A DNA stretch of 63,495 nucleotides. Origin: Candidatus Dactylopiibacterium sp. Lineage in GTDB: Bacteria; Pseudomonadota; Gammaproteobacteria; Burkholderiales; Rhodocyclaceae. Where the stretch lies: assembly GCA_031119555.1 (NCBI GenBank), contig JAVHXQ010000014.1, positions 1 through 63,495 of the forward strand, read 5' to 3'. Within the stretch, counting starts at the first letter, position 1; the number at the start of each line of letters is the position of its first letter. The position numbers were made by a program, and so were the translations under genes. Positions 9,001 to 22,154 of this stretch are shown here, piece after piece. The notes beneath the pieces are model-generated. The model was not told the DNA's origin and did not search any database. It saw only the letters and a list, made by a program, of their open reading frames with translations.

Positions 9001-9960
9001 CTGGGCAAGCCCGCGCTCAAGGCGCAGGTGATCCACTTCGTGAACAAGAAGATGCCGGGCAACCTGCCCAAGCGCACCTCACGCGCGCTGCTCGACATCG
9101 AGGACGATCACGTCGTGCCCGTGATCCGCAACCCCGCCACCACGCGCGCCGACTCCGAAGCGGTGTTCTACTTCCCGGGCTGCGGCTCGGAGCGACTGTT
9201 CTCGCAGGTCGGGCTCGCCACCCAGGCCATGCTCTACCACGTCGGCGTCCAGACCGTGCTGCCGCCCGGCTACCTGTGCTGCGGCTACCCGCAGCGCGGC
9301 TCGGGCCAGGAAGACATGGCGCAGAAGATCACCACCGACAACCGCGTGCTCTTCCACCGCGTCGCCAACACGCTGAACTACCTGGACATCAAGACGGTGG
9401 TGGTCAGCTGCGGCACCTGTTTCGATCAGCTCACGCAGTACGAATTCGACAAGATCTTCCCGGGCTGCCGCCTCATGGACATCCATGAATACCTGCTCGA
9501 GAAAGGCGTGAAGCTCGAAGGCATCCAGGGCACGCGCTACATGTTCCACGATCCCTGCCACAGCCCCATGAAGCAGCAGGACCCGCTCAAGACCGTCAAC
9601 GCGCTGATCTCGGGCGTCGAGGGGCAGGCGCGGATCGCCAAGTCCGACCGCTGCTGCGGCGAGTCGGGCACGCTCGCGGTGAGCCGCCCCGACATCTCCA
9701 CGCAGGTCCGGTTCCGCAAGGAAGAAGAACTCGACAAGGGCGCGGCCGCGCTGCGCGCCGACGGTTTCGCGGGCGAGCTGAAGGTGCTCACCTCCTGCCC
9801 GAGCTGCCTGCAAGGCCTGCAACGCTACAAGGAAGACGTGGCCGGACTGGACGCCGACTACCTCGTGATCGAGCTGGCCCGCCATCTGCTGGGGCAGGAA
9901 TGGCTGCCGGATTACGTGCGCCAGGCCAACGCGGGGGGCATCGAGCGGGTGTTGCTGTAG
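6040..9960 (+). CDS. fused FAD-linked dehydrogenase / 4Fe-4S / CCG-domain oxidoreductase (DUF3683-type)
   Basis: A 1306-residue fusion. Order: an N-terminal DUF3683-like region (about 1-100), a PCMH-type FAD domain (about 170-330, with [14 protein letters not shown]), an FAD-oxidase C domain (to about 800; [12 protein letters not shown] and SGEHGIGI), two 4Fe-4S motifs ([11 protein letters not shown] near 835 and [12 protein letters not shown] near 897), and two Cys-rich CCG modules with [24 protein letters not shown] and SCPSC. This combines the D-lactate/glycolate oxidase flavin subunit with the GlpC/GlcF-type electron-transfer part in one chain. It probably oxidises a D-2-hydroxyacid and feeds the quinone pool; the substrate is not determined by sequence. 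Confidence 0.9.
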   Translation: MQVAPEFLSAQAPVRLREIPYNYTSFSDREIVIRLLGADMWAVLDALRSERVTGRSARMLYEVLGDIWVVQRNPYLEDDLLDNPPRRAALLEALRHRLNEVEKRRLETRAEDPERSEKVGLLVAAARAAVDRFATHFDDTAALRARAMRQFARHTRRDNIAFDGYARVAHVTDATDWRVEYPFVVLTPDTEDEIGHLVRDCIALGLTIIPRGGGTGYTGGAVPLTPRAAVINTEKLIDIGRVDTATELPGVAQPHATVFTGAGVVTRRVMDLADEHGLVFACDPTSADASCIGGNIAMNAGGKKAVLWGTALDNLASWRMVTPDGNWLEVERLNHNLGKIHDQAEVMFRLKRFDPTGRTLLGEEFLTLPGERFRKVGLGKDVTDKFLGGLPGIQKEGCDGIITSARWLLHRLPEHTRTVCLEFFGQVREAVPAIVEIKDFIDTLPKTGAARVMLAGLEHLDERYVKAVGYATKAKRHGRPKMVLIGDIVGDDEAGVAQAASEVVRLCNARGAEGFIAVSAETRKKFWLDRSRTAAIARHTNAFKINEDVVIPLPRMGDYCDGIERINIELSIRNKLRLADALAAFFEGDLPLRAYEALEKEELIGDRRERALELIGAVRARWQWVLDQLDLPLAEAEAGFAAHGIVATALENRAAAPTLFHRVQDHSVRISWKHELKEGIEKIFEGNTYRPILERADAIHKEELRGRVFVALHMHAGDGNVHTNLPVNSDHYAMLQEANAAVERIMHLARALGGVVSGEHGIGITKYEFLTPEELAPFHAYKAKVDPGNRFNAGKLMPGADLSNAYTPSFNLMGFESLIMQQSDIGAIADSVSACLRCGKCKPVCSTHVPRANLLYSPRNKILATSLLVEAFLYEEQTRRGVSIRHWEEFEDVGDHCTICHKCYTPCPVDIDFGDVSMAMRSLLRKMGKQRFNPAKSLAMAFLNTTSPEKIKFLRKTSIEWAYKAQRVAVDLMRPLTRASTRQPPASLGKPALKAQVIHFVNKKMPGNLPKRTSRALLDIEDDHVVPVIRNPATTRADSEAVFYFPGCGSERLFSQVGLATQAMLYHVGVQTVLPPGYLCCGYPQRGSGQEDMAQKITTDNRVLFHRVANTLNYLDIKTVVVSCGTCFDQLTQYEFDKIFPGCRLMDIHEYLLEKGVKLEGIQGTRYMFHDPCHSPMKQQDPLKTVNALISGVEGQARIAKSDRCCGESGTLAVSRPDISTQVRFRKEEELDKGAAALRADGFAGELKVLTSCPSCLQGLQRYKEDVAGLDADYLVIELARHLLGQEWLPDYVRQANAGGIERVLL

Positions 9961-10070
9961 GCGCGTGTGGAAGGCGCCGGCGATTTGGAACGACTTTCGG
10001 ACGAATGGCAGACCGATTTGCCGTTCGTCCGCAGGCGTGTGCCGCTCGGGCGGCTTTGCAGCACGAAACG

Positions 10071-10084
10071 CTGACATTTGTCAG
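10071..10084. promoter_or_regulatory. palindromic candidate operator CTGACA-TT-TGTCAG
   Basis: A perfect 6-base inverted repeat with a 2-base spacer, in an AT-rich island (about 10065-10105) that stands out in this GC-rich DNA. The right half contains TTGTCA (10078-10083), a fair -35, with an AT-rich stretch downstream. It lies 52 bases before the start of the small unknown gene. The binding regulator is not known. Confidence 0.45.
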
Positions 10085-10135
10085 AATTACAAAAATTAAC
10101 AATCGTGCCCGTCCCCGCCTTTTCCCGATTCGAGC

Positions 10136-10537
10136 ATGCCGGAATCCCCCCTCAGCGCGCCTCTGACCCACACCTGTTTCGACCTTGAAAGCTACGCGTA
10201 CAAGGCGGGGCAGGGCGAGCTTCCGACCATAGACGCCAGCCTCGCCCACGCCACCCTGAATCTGGCCGTGGAGCCCGCCCAGGGCCGCCTGCACCACTGG
10301 CAGCTCGAAGCCGCGCGGCAAGGGCCGACGCCGCTGACGCCGGCCCAGATCCTGGGCGCGGTAGTGCGCATCGCGCGCGGACGCACCAGCCCGATCGCGT
10401 TCGTCGACCCCATGAGCCGGCGCGTGCGCACCGCCAGCGGCACGGTTTATGAGCTTGGCCTGCCGCATCCGGCCTACGCCGAGCAGGCGCCTGGCGTCCT
10501 CGAGAGCCTCGGCTTCCGGCGCGGCGCTGGCCGCTGA
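10136..10537 (+). CDS. hypothetical protein
   Basis: A 133-residue soluble protein I do not recognise. It has no signal peptide, no membrane segment and one cysteine (C14). The composition is ordinary for this genome, and the reading frame keeps GC-rich third positions, which supports it being a real gene. Segments such as [16 protein letters not shown] and [17 protein letters not shown] look like a small folded helix/strand domain. It has its own AT-rich promoter region with a palindrome at 10071-10084 and lies 52 bases before pdxH. No function is proposed. Confidence 0.6.
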   Translation: MPESPLSAPLTHTCFDLESYAYKAGQGELPTIDASLAHATLNLAVEPAQGRLHHWQLEAARQGPTPLTPAQILGAVVRIARGRTSPIAFVDPMSRRVRTASGTVYELGLPHPAYAEQAPGVLESLGFRRGAGR

Positions 10538-10589
10538 ACGCGGCTGGGGGCAGAATGGCGGGTTCCCGCCGCATTGCAGGACGCCCTCC

Positions 10590-11186
10590 ATGAGCACGCA
10601 CGCCCACGCCGTTCCCTTCGATCTTTTCAGCACCTGGCTGGCGGACGCCACGCGCAGCGAACCGAACGATCCCAACGCGATGTCGATCGCTTCCGTGGGC
10701 GCAGACGGCATGCCCTCGGTGCGCATGGTGCTGCTCAAGGGCTTCGACGAGCGGGGCTTCGTGTTCTACACCAACCTCGAAAGCCAGAAGGGCGAGGAGT
10801 TGCGCGCCCATCCGAAGGCGGCCCTGTGCTTTCACTGGAAGTCGCTCAAGCGGCAGGTGCGCGTGGAAGGCCAGGTCGAGCCCGTCAGCGCGGCCGAGGC
10901 GGACGCCTACTACGCCAGCCGGGCGCGCGACTCCCGCATCGGTGCCTGGGCGTCGCGGCAGTCGCGCGTGATGGAGGGCCGCTTCGAGCTTGAGCAGCAG
11001 GTGGCGAAGTTCGCGCTCAGGTTCGGGCTCGGCGCCATTCCGCGGCCGGAGTTCTGGAGCGGCTTCCGCGTGGTGCCGGGCAAGATCGAGTTCTGGCGCG
11101 ACAAGCCTTTCCGCCTGCATGAACGCGTGCGTTACACGCGCGAGCCCGGCGGTGAAGGCTGGATCAGCGACGTCCTGTTCCCCTGA
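10590..11186 (+). CDS. pdxH: pyridoxamine 5'-phosphate oxidase
   Basis: A 198-residue FMN enzyme that oxidises PNP or PMP to pyridoxal 5'-phosphate, the last step of B6 synthesis and salvage. FMN-binding residues fall in the [21 protein letters not shown] and [10 protein letters not shown] segments. The C-terminal signature [18 protein letters not shown], followed by RLHERVRY, is diagnostic. The ATG at 10590 gives the usual family length, whereas upstream in-frame starts would run into the preceding gene. A GGCGGG-TT-CCCGCC palindrome lies just upstream (10557-10570). Confidence 0.95.
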   Translation: MSTHAHAVPFDLFSTWLADATRSEPNDPNAMSIASVGADGMPSVRMVLLKGFDERGFVFYTNLESQKGEELRAHPKAALCFHWKSLKRQVRVEGQVEPVSAAEADAYYASRARDSRIGAWASRQSRVMEGRFELEQQVAKFALRFGLGAIPRPEFWSGFRVVPGKIEFWRDKPFRLHERVRYTREPGGEGWISDVLFP

Positions 11187-11325
11187 ACCCGAGGCTGGAA
11201 GTCCTGTAGCGGTCTGACTTCTGCAAGACCACGGATACCTGCTGTCTGATACAGGAGTGATGCGCGACCCGCGCCGCCGCCACGGCACGGGCCCGTGAGA
11301 CCGTGCGCCCGCGCCCGGGCGACAG

Positions 11326-12372
11326 CTATCTCGGAAAGCCGACCACGCAGCCCGTGGCCAGGCGCACGCCCAGCCGCGCGCCGATGGCGTGATCGTGGTG
11401 GCTCGCCAGCGCGGTGAGCACCTCGGCGCCGCTGGGCAGACGCAGGGTGTAGAGGATGTGCGCCCCCCGGAACGCGCGCCGCGCCACCACCGCTTGCACG
11501 GCGGCGCTGGCATCGGGCACGAGATCGTCGGGGCGCAGCAGCACATCCACCGCCTGCCGCTCGGCCAGCCCCGCCGGCAGCACCGCCGCCGCGCGGCCCA
11601 GCTCCGTTTCCACGCCGCCACCCGCCAGCACCGTGCCGGGCAGCAAGGCGCCCTGGCCCACGAAATCCGCCACGAAACGATTTACGGGGCGGTGATACAG
11701 CTCCGCGGCGCTGCCCCACTGCTGCAGGCGCCCCTCGTGCATGACGCCGATCTCGTCGGCCATCGCAAAGGCTTCATGCTGGTCGTGCGTGACCAGCATG
11801 GCGGTGGTGCCGGCGGCCTTGAGGATGTCGCGCACTTCGAGCGAAAGGCGCTCGCGCATGTCGCTGTCGAGGTTGGAGAAGGGCTCGTCCAGCAGCACCA
11901 GCGCCGGGCGCGGCGCGAGGGCGCGTGCCAGCGCCACGCGCTGCTGCTGCCCGCCGGAAAGCTCGTGCGGATACTTGCCGCCCTGCGCCGTCAGCCCCAC
12001 CAGCGCGAGCATGCGCGTGACGCGTGCCTCACGCTCGGCACGCGGCATCCCGCCCAGCCCGAAAGCCACGTTGGCGGTCACGTCCAGGTGGGGGAACAGC
12101 GCGTAATCCTGGAACACCATGCCGATGCCGCGCGCTTCGGGCGGCAGGTGCCGCGCGGGCGAGGCGATCAGGCGTGCGTCGAAGTGGATCTCGCCGCCGC
12201 GCACGCGCTCGAAACCCGCGATGGCGCGCAGCACGGTGGTCTTGCCGCAACCGGAAGGCCCCAGCAGGCAGGCGATGCTGCCGGGCGCGAGCGCGAACCC
12301 CAGCCCATGCACCACTTCGTGTGCGCCGTAGGCGAGCCGCAGGTCGCGGGTGAGCAGGACGGGATCGGACAT
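11326..12372 (-). CDS. fbpC: iron(III) ABC transporter ATP-binding protein
   Basis: A 348-residue ABC ATPase of the FbpC/PotA-like class. Motifs: Walker A GPSGCGKTT, Q-loop FQDYALFP, signature LSGGQQQR, Walker B LVLLDEP and H-loop VTHDQHEA. The C-terminal about 110 residues form the TOBE-like regulatory domain. It energises import of ferric iron through the permease at 12683-14326 with the binding protein at 14457-15467. It is divergent from those two genes across a Fur-box-like site. The ATG at 12372 was chosen because the longer frame runs through that control region. Confidence 0.92.
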   Translation of the reverse strand: MSDPVLLTRDLRLAYGAHEVVHGLGFALAPGSIACLLGPSGCGKTTVLRAIAGFERVRGGEIHFDARLIASPARHLPPEARGIGMVFQDYALFPHLDVTANVAFGLGGMPRAEREARVTRMLALVGLTAQGGKYPHELSGGQQQRVALARALAPRPALVLLDEPFSNLDSDMRERLSLEVRDILKAAGTTAMLVTHDQHEAFAMADEIGVMHEGRLQQWGSAAELYHRPVNRFVADFVGQGALLPGTVLAGGGVETELGRAAAVLPAGLAERQAVDVLLRPDDLVPDASAAVQAVVARRAFRGAHILYTLRLPSGAEVLTALASHHDHAIGARLGVRLATGCVVGFPR

Positions 12373-12682
12373 GACGCGGGCGCAGGATTCTGGATGAGAA
12401 TCATTATAATCCGGCCACCTGCCCTCCGACCCCGACCCCGACCCTCGCGTGGCAACGGATCGTTCCCGCCGTGCCGGCAAGCCGGTGGGCCACCGCCTGC
12501 ACGCGCCGGCGCCGCGGCGTTCAAGCGGGCCGCATCGCCTCGCGGAACCCGATCGCACCGCGGCATGGCAGTGCATCCGTCGCCCTTGCCCGCGCCGCCC
12601 GAAGCGTCGCGAGGTCAGCCGCGCGGGGCGGTCCACCTGAACCCGGCCCTGAAACGTCATCACACCCCACCCAACCGCCACC
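12373..12682. other. divergent control region and long fbpB leader
   Basis: A 310-base gene-free stretch between fbpC and fbpB. The left part holds the Fur-box-like site and overlapping divergent TATAAT boxes (12394-12412). Next come three CCGACC hexamers at 12426-12443. The rest (about 12450-12680) is a very GC-rich leader for fbpB in which I see no convincing ORF, hairpin terminator or known riboswitch. Confidence 0.6.
12394..12412. promoter_or_regulatory. Fur-box-like site with divergent -10 boxes
   Basis: ATGAGAATCATTATAATCC carries the GAGAATCATTAT core seen in Fur boxes. The palindromic ATTATAAT supplies TATAAT on the plus strand (12405-12410, toward fbpB) and on the minus strand (12403-12408, toward fbpC, about 30 bases before its ATG). 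No clear -35 is seen on either side. Binding of Fe-Fur here would block both promoters, giving iron repression of the whole transporter. Confidence 0.7.
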
Positions 12683-14326
12683 GTGTCACGAGCTTCCCGC
12701 CTCCCCTTTTCCGTCCCCCACGGGCTGACCGCCGCCGGCAGCCTGTGCGCGCTGATCCTGGCGCTGCCGATCGCGGTGGTGGCGGGCAGCGTGTTCGTGG
12801 GCGGCACCGGCGAGACCTGGGCTCACCTTCTCGCCACGGTGTTGCCCGAGTTCCTCGCCAACACCGGCTGGCTCGTGCTGGGGACGGGCCTGGGCGTGGC
12901 CGCCATCGGCGTGAGTTGCGCATGGCTCACCGCGATGACCGAGTTTCCCGGCCGTCGCGTCTTCGAGTGGGCGCTGGTGCTGCCGATGGCGTTTCCGGCC
13001 TACGTGCTGGCCTACGTCTACACCGACCTGCTGCAGTTCGTGGGCCCCGTGCAGAGCGGGCTGCGCGCGTTCTTCGGCTGGACGCGCGCGGACTACTGGT
13101 TCCCGGATGTCCGCAGCGTCGGTGGCGCCTGCGCGATGTTCTCGCTGGTGCTCTACCCCTATGTGTATCTGCTGGCGCGCACGGCCTTCCTCGCGCGCGC
13201 CGGCAGCCTCGCGGAGGCGGCGCGCGCGGCGGGCCTCGGCCCCTGGCAGACGTTCCGGCGCGTATCACTCCCGCTGGCGCGGCCCGCCGTCGTGGCGGGC
13301 GTCGGCCTCGCGCTCATGGAAGCCCTCGCCGACTTTGGCACCGTCTCCTACTTCGCGGTGCAGACCTTCACCACCGGCATCTTCCGCGCGTGGTTCTCGC
13401 TCGGCGACCGCCTGGCCGCGGCACAGCTCGCGGCCGCACTGCTCGCCTGCGTGGCCCTGATCCTAGTGCTCGAGCAGCGCTCGCGGGGGCGCGCGCGCCA
13501 TGCCGCGGGGCCGCGTGCCCGCCCGGGCGAGCGCGCCCCCCTGCGCGGGCTGCGCGCGCTCGCGGCCTGGCTGACCTGCCTCGTGCCCCTCACCGGCGGC
13601 TTCCTGCTGCCGGGAGCACTGCTGCTACGCATGGCCTTCCGCGAAGGCGACGCCCAGTTCGGCCCGCGCTACCTCGAACTCATGCGCAACAGCGTCGTGC
13701 TGGCCGCCGTCACCGCCGTGTGCGCGGTGCTGCTGGCCGTGCTGCTCGCGTATGCGGCGCGCCTCGCGCAGTCGCGCCTGCCGCGCCTGCTCAACCGCCT
13801 CGTCGGGCTGGGCTATGCCTTGCCCGGCTCGGTGATCGCGGTGGGGGTGCTGATACCGGTGACGCAACTCGATCACGCGCTCGCCGCGGCGCTGGGCGCC
13901 CTCACCGGCCACACGCCGGGCCTGCTGCTCACGGGGGGCATCAGCGCGCTGGTGTATGCCTATCTGGTGCGCTATCTGACGGTGGCGCTGGGCAGCGTCG
14001 AGAGCGGACTGGCGCGCGTCACGCCTTCCATGGACGAAGCCGCGCGCAGCCTGGGCTGCAGCCAGGGCGCCACGCTGGCGCGCGTGCATTGGCCGCTGTT
14101 GCGGGGCAGCCTGCTCACGGCCGGCCTGCTGGTGTTCGTGGACGTGATGAAGGAGCTGCCCGCCACGCTGGTCATGCGGCCCTTCAATTTCGACACCCTC
14201 GCCACGCAGGCCTATACGCTGGCGTCGGACGAGCGCCTGGCCGAAGCCGCCACGGCCTCGCTGGCCATCGTGGCGGCGGGGCTGCTGCCGGTGATCCTGC
14301 TGTCGCGGCGCATCAGCCGGTCCTGA
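12683..14326 (+). CDS. fbpB: iron(III) ABC transporter permease
   Basis: A 547-residue polytopic inner-membrane protein made of two fused permease halves with about 12 helices. Each half carries an EAA loop for contact with the ATPase: EAARAAGLGPWQTFRR near 185 and EAARSLGCSQGATLAR near 452. This two-half layout is typical of FbpB/SfuB ferric-iron permeases. The start codon is GTG, with no clear ribosome binding site, so the start is less certain than the product. It is transcribed toward fbpA, which has its own Fur-box promoter. Confidence 0.9.
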   Translation: MSRASRLPFSVPHGLTAAGSLCALILALPIAVVAGSVFVGGTGETWAHLLATVLPEFLANTGWLVLGTGLGVAAIGVSCAWLTAMTEFPGRRVFEWALVLPMAFPAYVLAYVYTDLLQFVGPVQSGLRAFFGWTRADYWFPDVRSVGGACAMFSLVLYPYVYLLARTAFLARAGSLAEAARAAGLGPWQTFRRVSLPLARPAVVAGVGLALMEALADFGTVSYFAVQTFTTGIFRAWFSLGDRLAAAQLAAALLACVALILVLEQRSRGRARHAAGPRARPGERAPLRGLRALAAWLTCLVPLTGGFLLPGALLLRMAFREGDAQFGPRYLELMRNSVVLAAVTAVCAVLLAVLLAYAARLAQSRLPRLLNRLVGLGYALPGSVIAVGVLIPVTQLDHALAAALGALTGHTPGLLLTGGISALVYAYLVRYLTVALGSVESGLARVTPSMDEAARSLGCSQGATLARVHWPLLRGSLLTAGLLVFVDVMKELPATLVMRPFNFDTLATQAYTLASDERLAEAATASLAIVAAGLLPVILLSRRISRS

Positions 14327-14365
14327 GGCCACGCACGGCGGCGGTCGCTGCGATGCGCCCCGGTA

Positions 14366-14405
14366 TTGAGAATGATTTGCATTCGTCGTGTCCAGTTCGT
14401 ATGAT
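14366..14405 (+). promoter_or_regulatory. Fur box overlapping the fbpA promoter
   Basis: TTGAGAATGATTTGCATTCG (14366-14385) is a strong Fur-box match. It overlaps TTGCAT (14377-14382), which is spaced 17 bases from TATGAT (14400-14405), a near-consensus sigma-70 promoter. The ATG of fbpA is 52 bases downstream. Iron-loaded Fur would occlude the -35. Confidence 0.85.
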
Positions 14406-14456
14406 CCGCCGACGCGCCGCAGAGCGCGGACTTCTCATCCCGACCGGAGCCTTTTC

Positions 14457-15467
14457 ATGCACAAGACCCTGATCGCCGCCCTGCTGGCCGGCGCGAGCCT
14501 GGCTGCATCCGCCGCCGACACCGAGCTGAACCTGTATTCGGCCCGCCATTACCAGACCGACGATGCGCTCTACCGCAACTTCGAGAAGGCCACGGGCATC
14601 AAGATCAACCGCATCGAAGCGCAGGAAGACGCGCTGCTCGAACGCATCCGCAACGAAGGCGCCAGCAGCCCGGCGGATGTCTTCATCACCGTGGACGCGA
14701 CGCGGCTGGCCAAGGCCGACGAGCTGGGCCTCTTCGCGCCCGTGAAGTCGGCCGTGCTGGAGTCGCGCATACCCGCCCATCTGCGCACCGCCGACTGGTT
14801 CGCGTTCTCCACGCGCGCGCGGGTGATCGTCTACAACAAGATCGCCATCCAGGGCGCCGACGTCCAGACCTACGAACAGCTCGCCGACCCCAAGCTGCGC
14901 AAGCAGGTTTGCGTGCGTTCCGGCATGCACCCGTACAACCTGTCGCTGGGCGCGGCAATGATCGCGCACGAAGGCGAAGCGAAGACCGAAGCGTGGGCGC
15001 GGGGGCTCGTGGCGAACTTCGCCCGCGCGCCCAAGGGCGGCGACACGGACCAGATCAAGGCCGTGGCGGCCGGGGAATGCGGCGTGGCGCTGGCGAACTC
15101 GTATTACGTGGCGCGCATGATGCGCTCGACGCAAGCCGACGACCGCCGCGCCATCGAGGCGGTCGGCGTGGTGTGGCCCAACCAGCAGAGCTGGGGCACC
15201 CACATCAACGTGTCGGGCGGCGGCATGCTCAAGCATGCGCCGCACAAGGAAGCGGCCGTGAAGTTCCTCGAGTATCTGGCGTCGGACGAAGCCCAGATCC
15301 ATTTCGCCGACGGCAACAACGAGTGGCCCACGGTGACGGGCGTGAAGGTCAGGAATCCGGCGCTGGAGCGGCTCGGCCCCTTCAAGGCCGATACGCTGGA
15401 GATCGGCCGCACCTCGCGGGGCGCGGCGGCGGCACAGCGCATCTTCGACCGTGCGGGCTGGCGCTGA
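14457..15467 (+). CDS. fbpA: periplasmic iron(III)-binding protein
   Basis: A 336-residue periplasmic ferric-binding protein. The signal peptide ends near residue 20 ([10 protein letters not shown]). The mature protein opens with [12 protein letters not shown], typical of FbpA. The adjacent tyrosines Y216-Y217 in NSYYVARMM match the iron-coordinating Tyr pair of the family. The [19 protein letters not shown] segment is a further family hallmark. The ATG at 14457 follows the Fur-box promoter; the longer frame would include it. A strong terminator follows at 15488-15516. Confidence 0.94.
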   Translation: MHKTLIAALLAGASLAASAADTELNLYSARHYQTDDALYRNFEKATGIKINRIEAQEDALLERIRNEGASSPADVFITVDATRLAKADELGLFAPVKSAVLESRIPAHLRTADWFAFSTRARVIVYNKIAIQGADVQTYEQLADPKLRKQVCVRSGMHPYNLSLGAAMIAHEGEAKTEAWARGLVANFARAPKGGDTDQIKAVAAGECGVALANSYYVARMMRSTQADDRRAIEAVGVVWPNQQSWGTHINVSGGGMLKHAPHKEAAVKFLEYLASDEAQIHFADGNNEWPTVTGVKVRNPALERLGPFKADTLEIGRTSRGAAAAQRIFDRAGWR

Positions 15468-15487
15468 GGCGCTGCGCCGGCAGGAAT

Positions 15488-15516
15488 GAAAACGGGCCGC
15501 TTGCGCGGCCCGTTTG
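15488..15516. terminator. bidirectional rho-independent terminator after fbpA and gltD
   Basis: AAACGGGCCGC (15490-15500), loop TTGC, GCGGCCCGTTT (15505-15515): a perfect 11-base stem. A-rich sequence on the left and T-rich on the right make it usable for fbpA (+) and, 67 bases downstream, for gltD (-). Confidence 0.9.
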
Positions 15517-15582
15517 CATGGGGAACCCGGTTTCGCCGCCCGCTCGCGCGGGGCTTGCGCCCCCGCCACGGGCACGGCCCGA

Positions 15583-17067
15583 TCAGCGCGGCAGCACCGA
15601 TTCGCCCATCAGGAACAGATCGACCTCGCGCGCGGCCTGGCGCCCCTCGCGGATCGCCCACACCACGAGCGACTGCCCGCGCCGCGTGTCGCCGGCCGCG
15701 AAGACCTTGGGCACGTTGGTGGCGTAGCAGCCTTCGCCGTCGGTGGTGGCGCGCGCGTTGCCACGCCCGTCCGTGTCGATGCCGAAACCTTCGAGCAGGC
15801 TCGCCACCGGGTTGGTGAAGCCCATCGCGAGGAACACGGCTTCGGCCGCGATCTCGCGCTCGGAGCCCGCGACCTCGCTCATCTTCATCTGACCGGTCTT
15901 GTCGTCGCGCTTCCACTCGACATTGGCGATCACCATGGACTTGAGCTTGCCGTTCTCGCCGCGAAATTCCTTGGTCGTCACGCCCCACTCGCGCTCGCAG
16001 CCCTCGTCGTGCGAAGAGGAGGTGCGCAGCTTGTTGGGCCAGTACGGCCACACGACGGACTTGTTCTCCTGCACCGGTGGCTTGGGCATGAGCTCGATCT
16101 GCAGGATGCTCTTCGCGCCCTGGCGGTTGGAGGTGCCCACGCAGTCGGAGCCGGTATCGCCGCCACCGATCACGACCACGTTCTTGCCCGCCACGCGGAT
16201 CTGGTCCTTGAGCTTGTCGCCCGCGACCACCTTGTTCTGCGGAATCAGGAACTCCAGCGCGTAATGCACGCCCTCGAGCTCGCGGCCTGGCACGGGCAGG
16301 TCGCGCGGGGTTTCGGAGCCGGCGGCGATCAGCACGGCGTCGAAATCCTTCATGAGCTTGCGGGGGCTGATCTTTTCCTTCGCATCGGTGTTGATGCCAC
16401 GCGGCAGCTCGGCTTCACCGATATAGACGCCGGTGCGGAACACCACGCCTTCGGCCTCGAGCTGCTTCGCGCGGCGGTCGATGAGGGCCTTGTCGAGCTT
16501 GAAGTCGGGAATCCCGTAGCGCAGCAGGCCGCCGATGCGCGAGCTTTTCTCGAACACCGTCACGTCGTGGCCCGCGCGCGCGAGCTGCTGCGCGGCGGCC
16601 AGGCCGGCGGGGCCGGAGCCCACGACCGCGACCTTCTTGCCGGACTTCGCGGCAGGCACCTGCGGCACGACCCAGCCGCTTTCCCAGGCCTTGTCGATGA
16701 TCGCGTGCTCGATCGACTTGATGCCCACGGGCGCGGCATTGATGCCCAGCGTACAGGCGGCTTCGCACGGCGCCGGGCAGATGCGGCCCGTGAATTCCGG
16801 GAAGTTGTTGGTCGAGTGGAGGACGCCGATCGCCTCCTGCCACTTCTGTTTGTATACGAGGTCATTCCAGTCCGGAATGATGTTGTTGACCGGGCAGCCG
16901 TTGTTGCAGAACGGAATGCCGCAGTCCATGCAGCGCGCGCCCTGGACCTTCGCCTTCTCGTCGGAGAGGGTCAGCACGAATTCCTTGTAGTGCTTCTTGC
17001 GGGCTTCGGGCGCTTCGTAGCTTTCGTCCTGGCGCTCGAATTCAAGAAAGCCGGTGATTTTTCCCAT
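15583..17067 (-). CDS. gltD: glutamate synthase (NADPH) small subunit
   Basis: A 494-residue beta subunit that takes electrons from NADPH through FAD and 4Fe-4S clusters to the large subunit. The N-terminal cluster domain has [17 protein letters not shown] near 46-60. The FAD site is [19 protein letters not shown] near 153 and the NADPH site [13 protein letters not shown] near 290. A C-terminal FAD-contact [16 protein letters not shown] closes the fold. AGGAAG lies 8 bases before the ATG. It is separated from gltB by 31 bases and shares its transcript. Confidence 0.96.
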   Translation of the reverse strand: MGKITGFLEFERQDESYEAPEARKKHYKEFVLTLSDEKAKVQGARCMDCGIPFCNNGCPVNNIIPDWNDLVYKQKWQEAIGVLHSTNNFPEFTGRICPAPCEAACTLGINAAPVGIKSIEHAIIDKAWESGWVVPQVPAAKSGKKVAVVGSGPAGLAAAQQLARAGHDVTVFEKSSRIGGLLRYGIPDFKLDKALIDRRAKQLEAEGVVFRTGVYIGEAELPRGINTDAKEKISPRKLMKDFDAVLIAAGSETPRDLPVPGRELEGVHYALEFLIPQNKVVAGDKLKDQIRVAGKNVVVIGGGDTGSDCVGTSNRQGAKSILQIELMPKPPVQENKSVVWPYWPNKLRTSSSHDEGCEREWGVTTKEFRGENGKLKSMVIANVEWKRDDKTGQMKMSEVAGSEREIAAEAVFLAMGFTNPVASLLEGFGIDTDGRGNARATTDGEGCYATNVPKVFAAGDTRRGQSLVVWAIREGRQAAREVDLFLMGESVLPR

Positions 17068-17098
17068 TTTTCAATCTTCCTGTTTTCTGTGCGGAGGC

Positions 17099-21775
<4,677 letters not shown>

Positions 21776-21861
21776 GATCACACTCCAGAAACCGGAAATT
21801 CACGGGATCACGGACGCGCCCATGCGCGGGGGCGCAAGACGGGCGACCGTAAAGGCCTTGA

Positions 21862-21890
21862 ACTATAGGCGTGGCGCCCCCTGGCCTCAA
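21862..21890 (-). promoter_or_regulatory. sigma-70 promoter for gltBD
   Basis: On the minus strand TTGAGG (21885-21890) and TATAGT (21862-21867) are separated by exactly 17 bases. The predicted start lies near 21855, giving a leader of about 80 bases before the ATG at 21775. Confidence 0.75.
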
Positions 21891-21902
21891 GAATAATAAA
21901 AC

Positions 21903-21963
21903 GGGGTCAGAGTACAAATATGATCCCGCGTCGATGAGCGGGGAATTTATTTGGGGACAGAGT
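21903..21963. repeat. paired GGGGxCAGAGT motifs downstream of the RAYT gene
   Basis: GGGGTCAGAGT at 21903-21913 and GGGGACAGAGT at 21953-21963 are direct repeats with one mismatch, 50 bases apart. As I recall, this motif (reverse complement ACTCTGACCCC) is often found at the ends of REP-associated tyrosine transposase loci. A possible match at the other end was not found by eye. Confidence 0.55.
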
Positions 21964-21964
21964 G

Positions 21965-22070
21965 CTTGGGCTTGGGCTTGGGCTTGGATCTGAGCACGAA
22001 TCGTGCCCTGCCGGGGCCGGCCGGGGTCGGAGTCGGAGTCGGGGCCGGGGCCGGGGCCGGAGCCGGGGTC
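21965..22070. repeat. G-rich hexamer tracts (CTTGGG and GGGGTC/GGGGCC)
   Basis: Three and a half CTTGGG units occupy 21965-21987. Eight units of the form GG(A/G)G(T/C)C occupy 22023-22070, including three GGGGCC in a row. The plus strand has closely spaced G runs and could fold into quadruplexes. Read on the minus strand the second tract encodes Pro-Ala/Pro-Thr repeats, but not in frame with the transposase gene. Confidence 0.85.
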
Positions 22071-22154
22071 GGCAACGACGCCTGCGCGGGCGGGCCGCGG
22101 CGCCGTCGGCGGCGGGTGCCAGGCGGCCCAGGCCGCCAAAGCCACCCAGGCCGC

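Larger units (their letters stand above)
21776..22154. other. gltB upstream region with REP-like and G-rich hexamer tracts
   Basis: This 379-base gene-free stretch holds the gltB promoter (21862-21890), two GGGGxCAGAGT motifs exactly 50 bases apart (21903-21913 and 21953-21963), a CTTGGG tract (21965-21987) and a GG(A/G)G(T/C)C hexamer tract (22023-22070). The remainder up to the transposase stop is GC-rich sequence with no gene I can support. Confidence 0.6.

Noticed and set aside
11187..11325. Short hairpins (for example GGTCT...AGACC) between pdxH and fbpC as a terminator or small RNA
   Set aside because: Stems are only five bases and lack a T-run; nothing firm can be claimed.
12373..12682. 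A riboswitch or leader peptide before fbpB
   Set aside because: No known aptamer pattern or ORF with plausible start and ribosome site could be made out.
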